Positions 7,989-16,137 of a stretch of 64,000 nucleotides of DNA are shown in pieces (the first letter of the stretch is position 1; every line of letters begins with the position of its first letter). The notes beneath the pieces were generated by a model, which was not told where the DNA came from, searched no databases, and saw nothing but the letters and a program-made list of their open reading frames with translations. The stretch is taken from positions 49,142 to 113,141 of the forward strand of contig NZ_JADTQG010000020.1 in NCBI RefSeq assembly GCF_016008875.1. Reading direction: 5' to 3'. The translations under genes and the position numbers were made by a program. This DNA is from Ectopseudomonas mendocina. Lineage in GTDB: Bacteria > Pseudomonadota > Gammaproteobacteria > Pseudomonadales > Pseudomonadaceae.

Positions 7989-8670
7989 GGTCCAACGGCT
8001 GTCCCTGCTGATCCTTGTAATGGGCGATGCGCTCAAGAGGCGATTGCTCTGGTGTAGGGAGAGCAGCACGAGTGGGTTCAATGAGCTCTGCCGCCCACTG
8101 TTCCAATCGGCGACGCGCCCGTCGTGCCTGCCAGTGCTGGAGACCGATCGCGCCGGCGTGCTCATAAAGTGCTGCAAGATCTTGAGTCCATTGCTGAACA
8201 TCTCTTTCAGCGAGTGGAGTACCGGCCCATTCGCACACGGTGCGGCACAAAATTTCGCGAGCAATATCGTAGAGGACGATTGACTCACCGGGACGCCAAG
8301 TTTGCGCATACTCTCGCCAACGAACCTCGCTCAACTCAGCTAATTTCTGCACGCTACCGGCTGTGAGCACTCCCATGAAGAGGGCCTTTCGGTGACGATG
8401 CGCATCACCGTCCAAACCTTGAACTCCGCCTTGACCGAATAAGGTCTTTTGCAGTCGCTTGGGCGCAGCGTTCTGGCGAACAAATCGGTCAGGATCGCAG
8501 ATCAAACGAGCCGCTTTGGCACCTGTTAGGCACAGAGTTTTCTGTAACATCAAGCGAGTTTGAAACACAGGCGATTGATGAAACTGACTGCGCGCGGAGA
8601 TAAATCGATAGGGATCTCGCAAGAATGCACAAGTACTATCCAATCCGGTGTCACGCGGTATATTTGGCAT
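7989..8670 (-). pseudogene. cytochrome P450 (CYP152-like peroxygenase), cut by IS66
   Basis: Start MPNIPRDTGLDSTCAFLRDP with GGAG 8 nt upstream. Similar to CYP152 fatty-acid peroxygenases (FVRQNAAPKRLQKTLFG, GGVQGLDGDAHRHRK). Homology stops after KDQQGQPLDR exactly at the IS66 terminal repeat; the frame then runs on through 34 unrelated codons to a TGA at 7882. The I-helix and the Cys heme-ligand loop are missing, so no heme enzyme can be made. It begins 28 bp after the fatty-acid hydroxylase-like gene and was probably in its operon. Confidence 0.8.
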
Positions 8671-8698
8671 CGCTTTCTCCGTTGAGATTCCACCCGTT

Positions 8699-9610
8699 CT
8701 AGCTACGTGTTGCGCTTTCATCCTGCTGTGAAGATTTGTGACCGGCCGGGTAAGCAGATGTTGGATGAACAGGATCAATAAATTGCCCGAAATAATTTCT
8801 GGGGTAGTCCTTTTCATGCAATCCAACCTCAGCCTCGCCCAGCTTCCCGGCGCTGTCGTAGAAGGTTCCAAACATCCGATCCCACAGGGTTGAAAACTCA
8901 CCGAAGTTGACCTGAGCGTCTTCGAAGTCGCGCTTATGGTGCCAACGATGGACCTCAGCAACCCCTAGCACATGCCGCAGCCAACCCACGCTGTAGTCCA
9001 GGTTCGAATGCTGAAAGGCCAGATGGACGGTTAGGATCCCAAACCACGTTGCGACTACGGCAGACGGAGCTCCAGATATGAGCAAAACCACCAGCCCCGG
9101 CCCGGCCATCAACGCCGCATGCAGAGGATGTCGACGTTCTCCGTTCATCCAGTAGAGCCGCTCAGCGCTGTGATGGATCATGTGAAAGCGCCACAGCCAA
9201 TGCACCCGGTGGCTGATGCGGTGCATCACATACAGGCTCAAGTCGAGCACGGCGGCGACTAGTAGCAATTGCAGCCACAATGGGCTCTCGATCGGAAAGA
9301 GCCGAACCGAAGCCGGTACCGCATCGCCTAACTTAGCCAGGAATTCTGCAGTAAATTGAATGACAGACAGGTTCACCAGCATGTGCAGCAGATCCGTCAG
9401 GGTGTCCTGATGATCTTCCAGCCAGGCTCGCCGAAAAGGCTGGATGCGCTCCAAGCCAGCAATGAGTAGCAGCCCCGCCGCGGCGACTATGGGTGTGGTG
9501 GGCCAATACGGTATACCTGCATACAGCGCCCAAATCATGAAGGAGGCACAGCCGCCAAACACAAGTGGATAGCTCAGCCACCGTATGGCGAATCGCAAGG
9601 GAATAGACAT
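8699..9610 (-). CDS. sterol desaturase / fatty acid hydroxylase family protein
   Basis: 303 aa integral membrane di-iron enzyme. The N-terminus has several hydrophobic helices (residues about 10-60 and 115-135). The histidine clusters are HRISHRVHW, HMIHHSAERLYW and RRHPLH, later EVHRWHHKRDFEDAQVNFGE, as in the FA hydroxylase superfamily. The substrate is probably a membrane lipid or fatty acid. It lies between an AraC regulator and a broken fatty-acid P450 gene, pointing to a former lipid-modification operon. Substrate not determinable from sequence. Confidence 0.85.
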   Translation of the reverse strand: MSIPLRFAIRWLSYPLVFGGCASFMIWALYAGIPYWPTTPIVAAAGLLLIAGLERIQPFRRAWLEDHQDTLTDLLHMLVNLSVIQFTAEFLAKLGDAVPASVRLFPIESPLWLQLLLVAAVLDLSLYVMHRISHRVHWLWRFHMIHHSAERLYWMNGERRHPLHAALMAGPGLVVLLISGAPSAVVATWFGILTVHLAFQHSNLDYSVGWLRHVLGVAEVHRWHHKRDFEDAQVNFGEFSTLWDRMFGTFYDSAGKLGEAEVGLHEKDYPRNYFGQFIDPVHPTSAYPAGHKSSQQDESATRS

Positions 9611-9678
9611 CGCTCAGCTCCTGAGTAGGGAGCCATGACTGTATGTGGGAAGGTCCGCTTTCGGCTTGAACGAAAGAG

Positions 9679-10425
9679 CTACGACCCCTGAAGATCGACT
9701 TCAGCCAGGGCGGAGGAAGGATCGATGCCCAGCAGTGCCCGGAATGTCCGGGACAAATGTGCCGAGTCAGAAAAGCCCGCCTCATGGGCCGCTTCAGTGA
9801 GTAGACCCCCTTTGGCTAGGTGCTGTAGGGCTTGTGTGAGACGTAACCATTTCGCATAGCTGCGCAGCGGCAAGCCTGTCTGTTCCACGAACCAATGGGA
9901 AAACCGTGTAGGGGATAAATGCACCAACGCGGCCATTTCTTCGCGCCTCATTTGGCCTCTATGCAGCGCTTCAATCACCTTTGTCAAGCGAGGATCTGGA
10001 ATCGGTGGATCGGGTAGCCGCAGTGCCTGGCGCACCCCCGTCCTAACCTGGAGAGCGGTATGTCCTGTCTCGCGCAGCATATCGATAATCGCTACTACGT
10101 CCGCCGGGGCGATCACGACTACCCTTGCTTCTTCGGTACCCCGCATAGTTGGGGCTTCATCGGATAGTGCATCCAGATAGATCGACAGCACTCGACCAGC
10201 ACTGATCCGGTGTTTCAGGCCCGCGGCGATGAAGATGGCAGCCCCTGTTTGAATGCCCAACGGGGTTTCAACCGATACAGGTGAATCGAGGCCCACTGAA
10301 ATCTGATGCGCCTGATGGTGGTGCCACTCCTGGTGGCCGGCACGGCCATGAAAGATGCCGATGCCGGGCCCTATCCAGGCCTGGCCTGCCCAGCGTACGG
10401 TATCCGTTGAGAGCGAGCCTTTCAT
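9679..10425 (-). CDS. AraC-family transcriptional regulator
   Basis: 248 aa. The N-terminal half is a cupin-like sensor (HEWHHHQAHQISVGLDSP-type His-rich start near residue 30). The C-terminal ~100 residues hold two helix-turn-helix units (MAALVHLSPTRFSHWFVEQTGLPL and LLTEAAHEAGFSDSAHLSRTF). Its start overlaps the lspA stop by 4 bp (ATGA), so it is co-transcribed with DUF3703-lspA from the MerR box at 11312. It may control the hydroxylase/P450 genes just downstream; that is inference. Confidence 0.88.
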   Translation of the reverse strand: MKGSLSTDTVRWAGQAWIGPGIGIFHGRAGHQEWHHHQAHQISVGLDSPVSVETPLGIQTGAAIFIAAGLKHRISAGRVLSIYLDALSDEAPTMRGTEEARVVVIAPADVVAIIDMLRETGHTALQVRTGVRQALRLPDPPIPDPRLTKVIEALHRGQMRREEMAALVHLSPTRFSHWFVEQTGLPLRSYAKWLRLTQALQHLAKGGLLTEAAHEAGFSDSAHLSRTFRALLGIDPSSALAEVDLQGS

Positions 10426-10931
10426 TCGTTGACTCGGCCGGCTTCCGCATTTGGGCTTAGCAAACTGCTCAGGATCAACATGGCGGCGCCACCGACGATA
10501 GCAATATCCGCCAGGTTAAACGCAGGCCAATGCCAGGACAGCCAGTAAAAATCCAGGTAGTCGATTACATGGCCTCGAAATGCGCGATCAATCAGATTCC
10601 CAACTGCCCCGCCCAAGATAAGGCTATAGCCTAGGGCTTCGCTTTTGGCTCTGCGTTTACGCAATATCAGAGCCAGCACGATCGAAACGACCAAAGCTAT
10701 GACAATGAAGAAGTAACGCTGCCAACCACCCGCGTCAGCCAGGAAGCTGAACGCTGCACCGGTATTCCAGAAGTGAACCAGGTTGAAGAACGGGGTGAGA
10801 GGAATCACGGTGCCGACCGGGAGCGAACCCGTAATTGCGCTTTTCAACGCTAGGTCGGCCGAGGCAATGGCTAGCGATAGCATCCACCAGAACCCAGGAG
10901 CAACAAGAGGTGATCTAGGAGACGACCTCAT
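10422..10931 (-). CDS. lspA: signal peptidase II (lipoprotein signal peptidase)
   Basis: 169 aa. The start MRSSPRSPLVAPGFWWML has AAGGAG upstream. Four membrane helices; catalytic aspartates in GAVGNLIDRAFRGHVIDYLDF and in FNLADIAIVGGAA, the two LspA family motifs. It cleaves lipoprotein signal peptides in the inner membrane. It is an accessory copy inside a metal-resistance operon (downstream of DUF3703 and CadR/PbrR), as in known pbr/cad clusters, not the housekeeping ileS-lspA copy. It overlaps both neighbours by 4 bp. Confidence 0.95.
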   Translation of the reverse strand: MRSSPRSPLVAPGFWWMLSLAIASADLALKSAITGSLPVGTVIPLTPFFNLVHFWNTGAAFSFLADAGGWQRYFFIVIALVVSIVLALILRKRRAKSEALGYSLILGGAVGNLIDRAFRGHVIDYLDFYWLSWHWPAFNLADIAIVGGAAMLILSSLLSPNAEAGRVNE

Positions 10932-11275
10932 TGCATTTCTCCTTGAAGAAGTCGCTGCAGCTCCGGTGAAATAGGCATCGGCGCAAAAGCACTGACCCTG
11001 GCGCGCCCGCTGTTTCCGAGCGGCACCCAGATCTTCGAGAACAGCAGGGCCGCCATGATTCGCGGTACTTGGCTGAGCACCTTTCGTAAGTCGCGCAACT
11101 GCCAGCCGGCCCTCAGCATCAGCCAATGGCTCTGAGCATGAAGAATAGGCATTCGCTGGCTCAATATGTGGGCTCGCTCCAGCCAGGAGAAAGCCTCGGT
11201 TGGCGCCTCTTCATTAAGTGCTTTCCTAGCCTGGAAGAAGGCCTCATCAATGGCAATGCTGAGAGCGGTATTCAT
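10928..11275 (-). CDS. DUF3703 family protein
   Basis: 115 aa, soluble, mostly helical, no signal peptide. It opens MNTALSIAIDEAFFQARKAL and contains LERAHILSQRMPILHAQSHW, the DUF3703 pattern. Such proteins recur next to MerR regulators and lspA in mercury/lead/cadmium clusters, but their role is not known. The gene is first in an operon driven by the perfect MerR-type dyad at 11312-11332. A run of His/Trp (HAQSHWLMLRAGW) is the most conserved-looking part. Confidence 0.85.
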   Translation of the reverse strand: MNTALSIAIDEAFFQARKALNEEAPTEAFSWLERAHILSQRMPILHAQSHWLMLRAGWQLRDLRKVLSQVPRIMAALLFSKIWVPLGNSGRARVSAFAPMPISPELQRLLQGEMQ

Positions 11276-11304
11276 CTGGATCTCACTTACGCAGTAGATG
11301 CCCG

Positions 11305-11335
11305 AGTGAACACCCTATAGCTGCTATAGGGTCAA
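11305..11335 (-). promoter_or_regulatory. CadR/PbrR-type promoter for DUF3703-lspA operon
   Basis: On the minus strand TTGACC (11330-11335), a 19-bp spacer and TTCACT (11305-11310). The spacer region carries a perfect 9-3-9 dyad, ACCCTATAG-N3-CTATAGGGT, at 11312-11332, the MerR-family lead/cadmium operator pattern. It starts about 36 bp before the DUF3703 ATG. Confidence 0.85.
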
Positions 11336-11382
11336 GCGCTATGGGCGATTCAAGACGACGCAAAAATGACTTTATGTCGGAA

Positions 11383-11790
11383 TTACGAAAGAGGTTTGTC
11401 GCCCCCCAGCAGGCCCGAAAGTATCCCGCAGTCCAGACTTTGTCGTTCGTTATCGCAGCAACCTCGCAACGTCACCAGCTGGTTTTCGAGAGCATGTAAG
11501 GATGCGATCTGAGCCCTTACCTGTGCGATATGTCTATCAAGGAGCTCATTGACCGCAACGCAGGGTTGCTGCGGCTGTTCCTGATAGCTCTGCAAAACAC
11601 CAATTTCTTCCAGTGACATGCCAAAAGAGCGGCATCGGCGAATGAACAGCAGTTTGTCCGCATGGTCTGCTTTATAGGTTCGATAGCCATTGTCCTCGCG
11701 ATTAGGCGGTGGAAGCAGTCCCTGACGTTCATAAAAACGAATCGTCTGAGTGTCCACTCCTGTCCGCTGTGCAAGTTGACCGATGCGCAT
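11383..11790 (-). CDS. MerR-family Cd(II)/Pb(II)-responsive regulator
   Basis: 135 aa. N-terminal winged HTH MRIGQLAQRTGVDTQTIRFYE; long dimer helix; metal-site cysteines in QQPCVAVNELLD (one Cys before the dimer helix) and in LRGCCDNERQSLDC near the C-terminus. This Cys layout fits CadR/PbrR rather than CueR or MerR. It is divergent from the CDF transporter at 11892; the operator between them, at 11831-11851, and the one downstream at 11312 fit its DNA specificity. Metal choice (Pb, Cd, Zn) cannot be fixed by eye. Confidence 0.9.
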   Translation of the reverse strand: MRIGQLAQRTGVDTQTIRFYERQGLLPPPNREDNGYRTYKADHADKLLFIRRCRSFGMSLEEIGVLQSYQEQPQQPCVAVNELLDRHIAQVRAQIASLHALENQLVTLRGCCDNERQSLDCGILSGLLGGDKPLS

Positions 11791-11827
11791 GGTCTGTCCC
11801 TTGGTAAAAAAGCCAGTATATCCAGGC

Positions 11828-11858
11828 TTGACCCTATAGCCACTACATGGTTTTTAAT
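11828..11858 (+). promoter_or_regulatory. CadR/PbrR-type promoter for CDF transporter
   Basis: TTGACC (11828-11833), 19-bp spacer, TTTAAT (11853-11858). The dyad ACCCTATAG-N3-CTACATGGT at 11831-11851 is an imperfect copy of the operator at 11312. ATG of the transporter follows 33 bp after the -10. Confidence 0.8.
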
Positions 11859-11891
11859 CGGTAGAATCAAGTCCTATAGGAGAGGCGAGTC

Positions 11892-12785
11892 ATGACTTCT
11901 TGTGATAAATCCTGTGGCTGTGGCCCTGAGCCGGTAAGCACTGAAGCGGCAGCCGCGCCTTCGAATGAAGGGACTTGGGTCAGCAGTTTTTCTGTGCCCA
12001 AGATGGATTGCCCGTCAGAAGAGCGAATGATTCGGCTCGCGCTCAATGGCTTTTCTGAACTCAATTCGCTGTCCTTTGATCTGAGCAGCAGACAGGTACG
12101 CGCTTTCCATGACGGTCCGGTTGACCAGATCGCAACCAAGCTGGAATCACTTGGTTTGGGGGCAACATTGCTCGGTACTCAACCGGCCAGCCAGGAAGCA
12201 GCTTCGGCCAATAGCGCCAGTGAAGAGCTGACTGCTTCCAAGGAGGCTGGCTCGCTCAAAATCCTGCTCGGTATCAATGCCACGATGTTTGTCATCGAGT
12301 TGGGCGTAGGCTTGATTGCTCAGTCGACGGGTCTGATCGCCGACTCGCTGGACATGTTTGCTGATGCTGCCGTCTATGGTCTGGCTCTCTTTGCGGTCGG
12401 TCGGGCTGCGCAGCTGCAGGTTCGCGCTGCGCACCTGGCGGGTTTTATCCAGATCGTGTTGGCTCTGGGGGTACTCGTGGAGGTGGTTAGGCGCTTCATC
12501 TATGGCAGCGAACCTGAGTCGATGCTGATGATGGGGATTGGCTTAGTTGCACTCGTCGCGAACGTCAGCTGTCTCTTATTGATCTACGGCCATCGTGAAG
12601 GCGGTGCACACATGAAAGCGAGTTGGATTTTTTCGGCCAACGATGTGATCGCGAATATTGGTGTTATCGCCGCTGGAGCTCTGGTTGCGTGGACAGGCTC
12701 TTCCTATCCAGATTTGGTGATTGGTACGGTAGTTGGCCTCATCGTACTCAACGGTGCGCGCCGAATCCTGGCATTGAAAGCCTGA
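11892..12785 (+). CDS. cation transporter (CDF-like) with N-terminal HMA-like domain
   Basis: 297 aa. A Cys-rich start (SCDKSCGCGPEP) leads into an HMA-like domain with KMDCPSEERMIR (residues about 37-48), then six hydrophobic helices with the cation-diffusion motif IADSLDMFADAAVYGLAL in TM2 and a matching SANDVIANIGVIAAG in TM5. This is the type found divergent from PbrR/CadR in metal islands. It probably exports a divalent soft metal (Pb, Cd or Zn). The preceding MerR-type promoter implies induction by the metal sensed by the regulator at 11383. Confidence 0.88.
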   Translation: MTSCDKSCGCGPEPVSTEAAAAPSNEGTWVSSFSVPKMDCPSEERMIRLALNGFSELNSLSFDLSSRQVRAFHDGPVDQIATKLESLGLGATLLGTQPASQEAASANSASEELTASKEAGSLKILLGINATMFVIELGVGLIAQSTGLIADSLDMFADAAVYGLALFAVGRAAQLQVRAAHLAGFIQIVLALGVLVEVVRRFIYGSEPESMLMMGIGLVALVANVSCLLLIYGHREGGAHMKASWIFSANDVIANIGVIAAGALVAWTGSSYPDLVIGTVVGLIVLNGARRILALKA

Positions 12786-12834
12786 CCAACCGGATCGACA
12801 GCACCCCCATTTTCCAAACAGAGACGCGTAGCTT

Positions 12835-13140
12835 GTGAGTGACGTTGAGACGGCTGAGATAGAACAGCTGATGGCTGGATTGGACGGCAAAATTGCCGAA
12901 GGGCATGCCGCCCAGAGTCGCGATGCTGCTTATGCCGTCTATGTGAAGCTCGCGTCGCTTCGTGAACAGCTCCCAGCCCAGCCTGATGTCAGTAAAATCC
13001 TCACAGAAGTCGGGGTGGAGAAGGCCTTGGAGCAAGCCAGCCAGAAGGCTTGGCGACTGTATGAGGCCTTTCACCTTGAAGTGCAGTATGACTTAGAATG
13101 GGCGAGCGGCTGCACTACGAGGACGCTTAGAAATTCTTGA
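12835..13140 (+). CDS. hypothetical helical protein
   Basis: 101 aa with a GTG start (GTGAGTGACG) 49 bp after the CDF gene. It has no membrane segment; the sequence is helical and charged (EIEQLMAGLDGKIAEGHAAQ, VEKALEQASQKAWRLYEAFH). I do not recognise a family. The last 15 residues look like run-on sequence, so the true gene may be truncated. It may be part of the CDF operon. Confidence 0.4.
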   Translation: MSDVETAEIEQLMAGLDGKIAEGHAAQSRDAAYAVYVKLASLREQLPAQPDVSKILTEVGVEKALEQASQKAWRLYEAFHLEVQYDLEWASGCTTRTLRNS

Positions 13141-13355
13141 AAAAGATGAGAAGGCGCCGCATGGGCCACGGGTGAGGCCCCGCCGAAACGAAGCCATTGT
13201 GCCATTAAGAATGGCCGCTATGCAGCATCGAACGGTCAGATGGATGCCTGTCGTTTTTCGCTTTGGCGATGGCAGCTTGCTTCGCTACGATCAACGCTCC
13301 ACAGGTACTCGGCTGGGTGGTGAAAGACCCAATGCTACCAGCGATTCGTAGTAGT

Positions 13356-13997
13356 CTAGCGCCGATCTGCCACAAGATCAGAGCTAGGCATGGGTGCGTG
13401 CTGAACGACATAAGAAGCAAAATCAGTTCGCGAGGCGAATCCAGGCTGCCCAGTTATTCCGTTCCGCTGTAAATGATAGCCTTGCATGCTTTGGGAAATT
13501 GGCCCCAAGGCGTCGGCCTCCAGCGTATCCCCAATCATCGCGATAGCGGAAGCGTCGCAGCCAAGCCGCTCTACGACTTGATGGTAGATAGCAGGCTCCG
13601 GCTTTATCGCTTCGATCTCGAAGCTCGTACACGTCGAACGTGGGCAGCAGTAGCTTGGCTGGGATCGCATAAGGCGCCGCCAGGTTGGAACACAGCGCGA
13701 GTTCAGGCCGGGTTCCTTAAGCTGAGTTAGCGTTCCAGGGGGTCGAAAAGGCGAACACGTACCAGTTCGATGAAAAGGTCCTTTCAAGGCTAGCCAACTC
13801 AGAGCGGCTCAACTGCGCGCTGAAATAAGCGGCGGCTCCAGCCAGGCCCAAATTTCGAGGCATCAGAGTTCGGGGTCATCCGGCCTTGGTGTTTTGCCGT
13901 GCAGCCGCAGGTGCTGCATCAGTTGGCGGAAGGGATGGCGACGCCCACCTAACTGAAGAAGCGTGCCAAACACATCGAAAACTACTGACTGTATCAT
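13356..13997 (-). pseudogene. HAD-superfamily hydrolase, frameshifted
   Basis: ATG at 13997 opens MIQSVVFDVFGTLLQLGGR (HAD motif I, DVFGT) and runs to PRPDDPEL then a stop at 13863. The remainder is found in other frames: LALCSNLAAPYAIP (motif II region), AIKPEPAIYHQVVERLGCD (motif III) and AMIGDTLEADALGP (motif IV). All four motifs exist but in different frames, so the gene is broken by indels. It is a divergent paralogue of the next HAD gene. Confidence 0.75.
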
Positions 13998-14144
13998 GCC
14001 GTTACCTCTACCGTTAGAGGCCGCGCGCCTAGAGACCTGTGAGGTCTCGATTGGAGAGGTGCAGGTATTTCTAAAGGGCACTGCTGCACCGGTACCGCTT
14101 CAAGATACCGCTCACTCGCCGCATATTCTTCGTAAGGAAAAATC

Positions 14145-14619
14145 ATGCCTGTCAAAGCAGTTATCTTCGATGCATTCGGGACCCTGCTGAGGATCCAGGA
14201 TGGAAGACATCCTTACCGGCAATTGTTGACTATTGGTAGAGCGAATGGGCGCCGGCCCAGGCCTGATGATGCGAGCGTTCTGATGGAGAGTCGGATGACA
14301 TTGACTCAAGCCGCAGCGCACCTCGAAATTCCAGCGAGTCCAGAAGAGCTTGCGTTTTTAGAGCGGGTATTGGTGCAGGAGATTGCTGGGATAGAGCCTT
14401 ATCCCGATGGGCCTCCGGCTGTTAAGCTGCTTCAGCGCATGGATGTTCGCGTTGGCGTTTGCTCAAACTTGGCGTATCCATACCGAGAAGCCGTTTTACG
14501 CTGTTATCCCGACTTGGATGCCTATGCGTTCAGCTGCGATCTTGGCGTAATGAAGCCGGATCCAGCAATTTATCGTTGGTCATGCAACCAGCTAGGTGCT
14601 GAGCCGGGCGCGACATGGA
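14145..14619 (+). pseudogene. HAD-superfamily hydrolase, 3'-truncated
   Basis: Opens MPVKAVIFDAFGTLLRIQDG (motif I), has VGVCSNLAYPYREAVL (motif II) and GVMKPDPAIYRWSCNQLG (motif III), then breaks after EPGATWM, just where motif IV (GDS/T) should follow. The open frame continues to 14711 through sequence that is antisense to the OLD-type gene. The break at about 14617-14622 is the right-hand junction of the inserted segment. Confidence 0.78.
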
Positions 14620-15951
14620 TGCTTCAGCGAGCCCCGCGGTCGAAGGCTTGTCGGCATCTACAAAAACCATCACGCGGTAACCCAAGTTCAGAAGTGCTGT
14701 TCCCCGGATAAGACTGTTATCGGGGCTTCCCCCGCCGGCGTCCACATACGCGCCGCCATGGGCCAGGAATGAGGTAGCGCCAAGACTGACCCACCATTGG
14801 TCAAGGCCACGCGCGAAGCCAACCTCGCTGGCCCCCTCGCAAACGATGATGGATTTGGCGAGGAATGCTTCGGGGTCCTTCCGAAGGGTACTTTGTACCT
14901 CGTCGGCTTCCCCAGCTGGCATAACACTGTGGCGCTGAGGTGCTGACCGAACAACGAATAACTGGCTGCCGGACAGCTCGCGCAGCGCGACCGGCGAGTG
15001 CGTCGTCATGAACACTTGCAACGGAGCGGCAGCGTCCTTTGCACCCAGCGAGTCCAGGAATCGCATGAGCCGATGAGGTTCAAGCCCGTATTCCACCTCA
15101 TCAACCAGGGCAATTGGCGCGGCGCTGGCCGCAGCCCTTTGAAGCCCTGCCACTAGCAAGCGTGACGAGCCCGTGCCAAGGGAGCGCAGCGGAATACCTG
15201 TTTCACTGTGCAGCGCGATCGCCCCCTCGCCAATCGACACAGAATGTGCGTCAAGGAGCGCCTGAGGCATAGCCCCGACCGAAACGCCAAGATGCTGTGC
15301 TGTGCGTTGCACGACCTCAAGCGTCTGGGTCAGATGTTCGGCTGCTTTATTGCCAAAGTTCGCTCTTGCTTGCCTAGCGGCGCGCGCCAGTTCAGCACCA
15401 AGCTCGGCGCGCTCATCGGTAAGTCGATTGAGCACTGAGCCACGACTCCACGACAGGTTCGAGCTCGCAAAGCTGCCGATACGGGCGGGCGCTAGTGCCG
15501 CTCGTTCTTTCCAGGGAAGAGTGCGTTCAAGTTGCTGCTGCTCCGCGCGCTCGGAGAAAAGTGTCCAAACAGGCTCCAAATCGGCACCAACTTGCAGACG
15601 CAAGGTGATGACGGTCTCCAGCCCCGCTCGCGGTTCGTCTTCGACTTCCCCCGTACCGGGATGGAATCCACGCAAGAACTCGCCGTAGACATCGATATCC
15701 ATCAGCGATAACGGCAGATCGCCAAGCGCCACGCTGATGGTGATGGGGACATCGACGTTTAATGCGAAGAAGTCCATGTCGCCGAACGTGCCGCCTCGGC
15801 GGGCGCCGACGCAAAGGTCAATCGCGTCCAGGATGCTGGACTTCCCACTGTCACCCGGACCAATGAGGCAGTTAATTCCGGGGGCCGGCACCCAGTCGAG
15901 CGCCTGGATAGACCGGAAGTTGCTAATTTGCAGTCGGCGAATGCGGGCCAC
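14620..15951 (-). pseudogene. OLD-family ATPase/TOPRIM nuclease, 3'-truncated (GajA-like)
   Basis: Start MARIRRLQISNFRSIQALDW; Walker A GPGDSGKSSILDAIDL; ABC-type signature area LRSLGTGSSRLLVAGLQ; Walker B APIALVDEVEYGLEPHR; H-loop VFMTTHSPVALREL; TOPRIM start KSIIVCEGASEVGFARGLD and GYRVMVFVDADKPS. Homology stops after about VDADKPSTAGLAEA; the open frame runs on to 14530 through sequence antisense to the HAD gene. Normal OLD/GajA proteins are longer at the C-terminus, so the nuclease domain lacks its end. Together with the helicase fragment at 7222 it suggests a disrupted Gabija-like locus. Confidence 0.8.
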
Positions 15952-16137
15952 GGAGAATCCTCATGGGGTAACGACTGTCAGTCTCCTACTCGCAGCGGGA
16001 ACGATCCATAGAACGTCCCCTCGTCATCAGGTGATGCGACTGATAGGTCAAGTTGCAAGCTACCGTACGGTATTTTCCGGTCAGATGCGCATTTTAAAAA
16101 TCGCCCTGCAGGTAGGCACATCGTCTTGTCTAGCAGA
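15952..16137. other. intergenic region between OLD gene and copper ATPase
   Basis: 186 bp with no gene. Holds the promoter side of the OLD-type gene (its start at 15951) and the 3' end of the ATPase. No clear terminator or operator seen. Confidence 0.4.
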
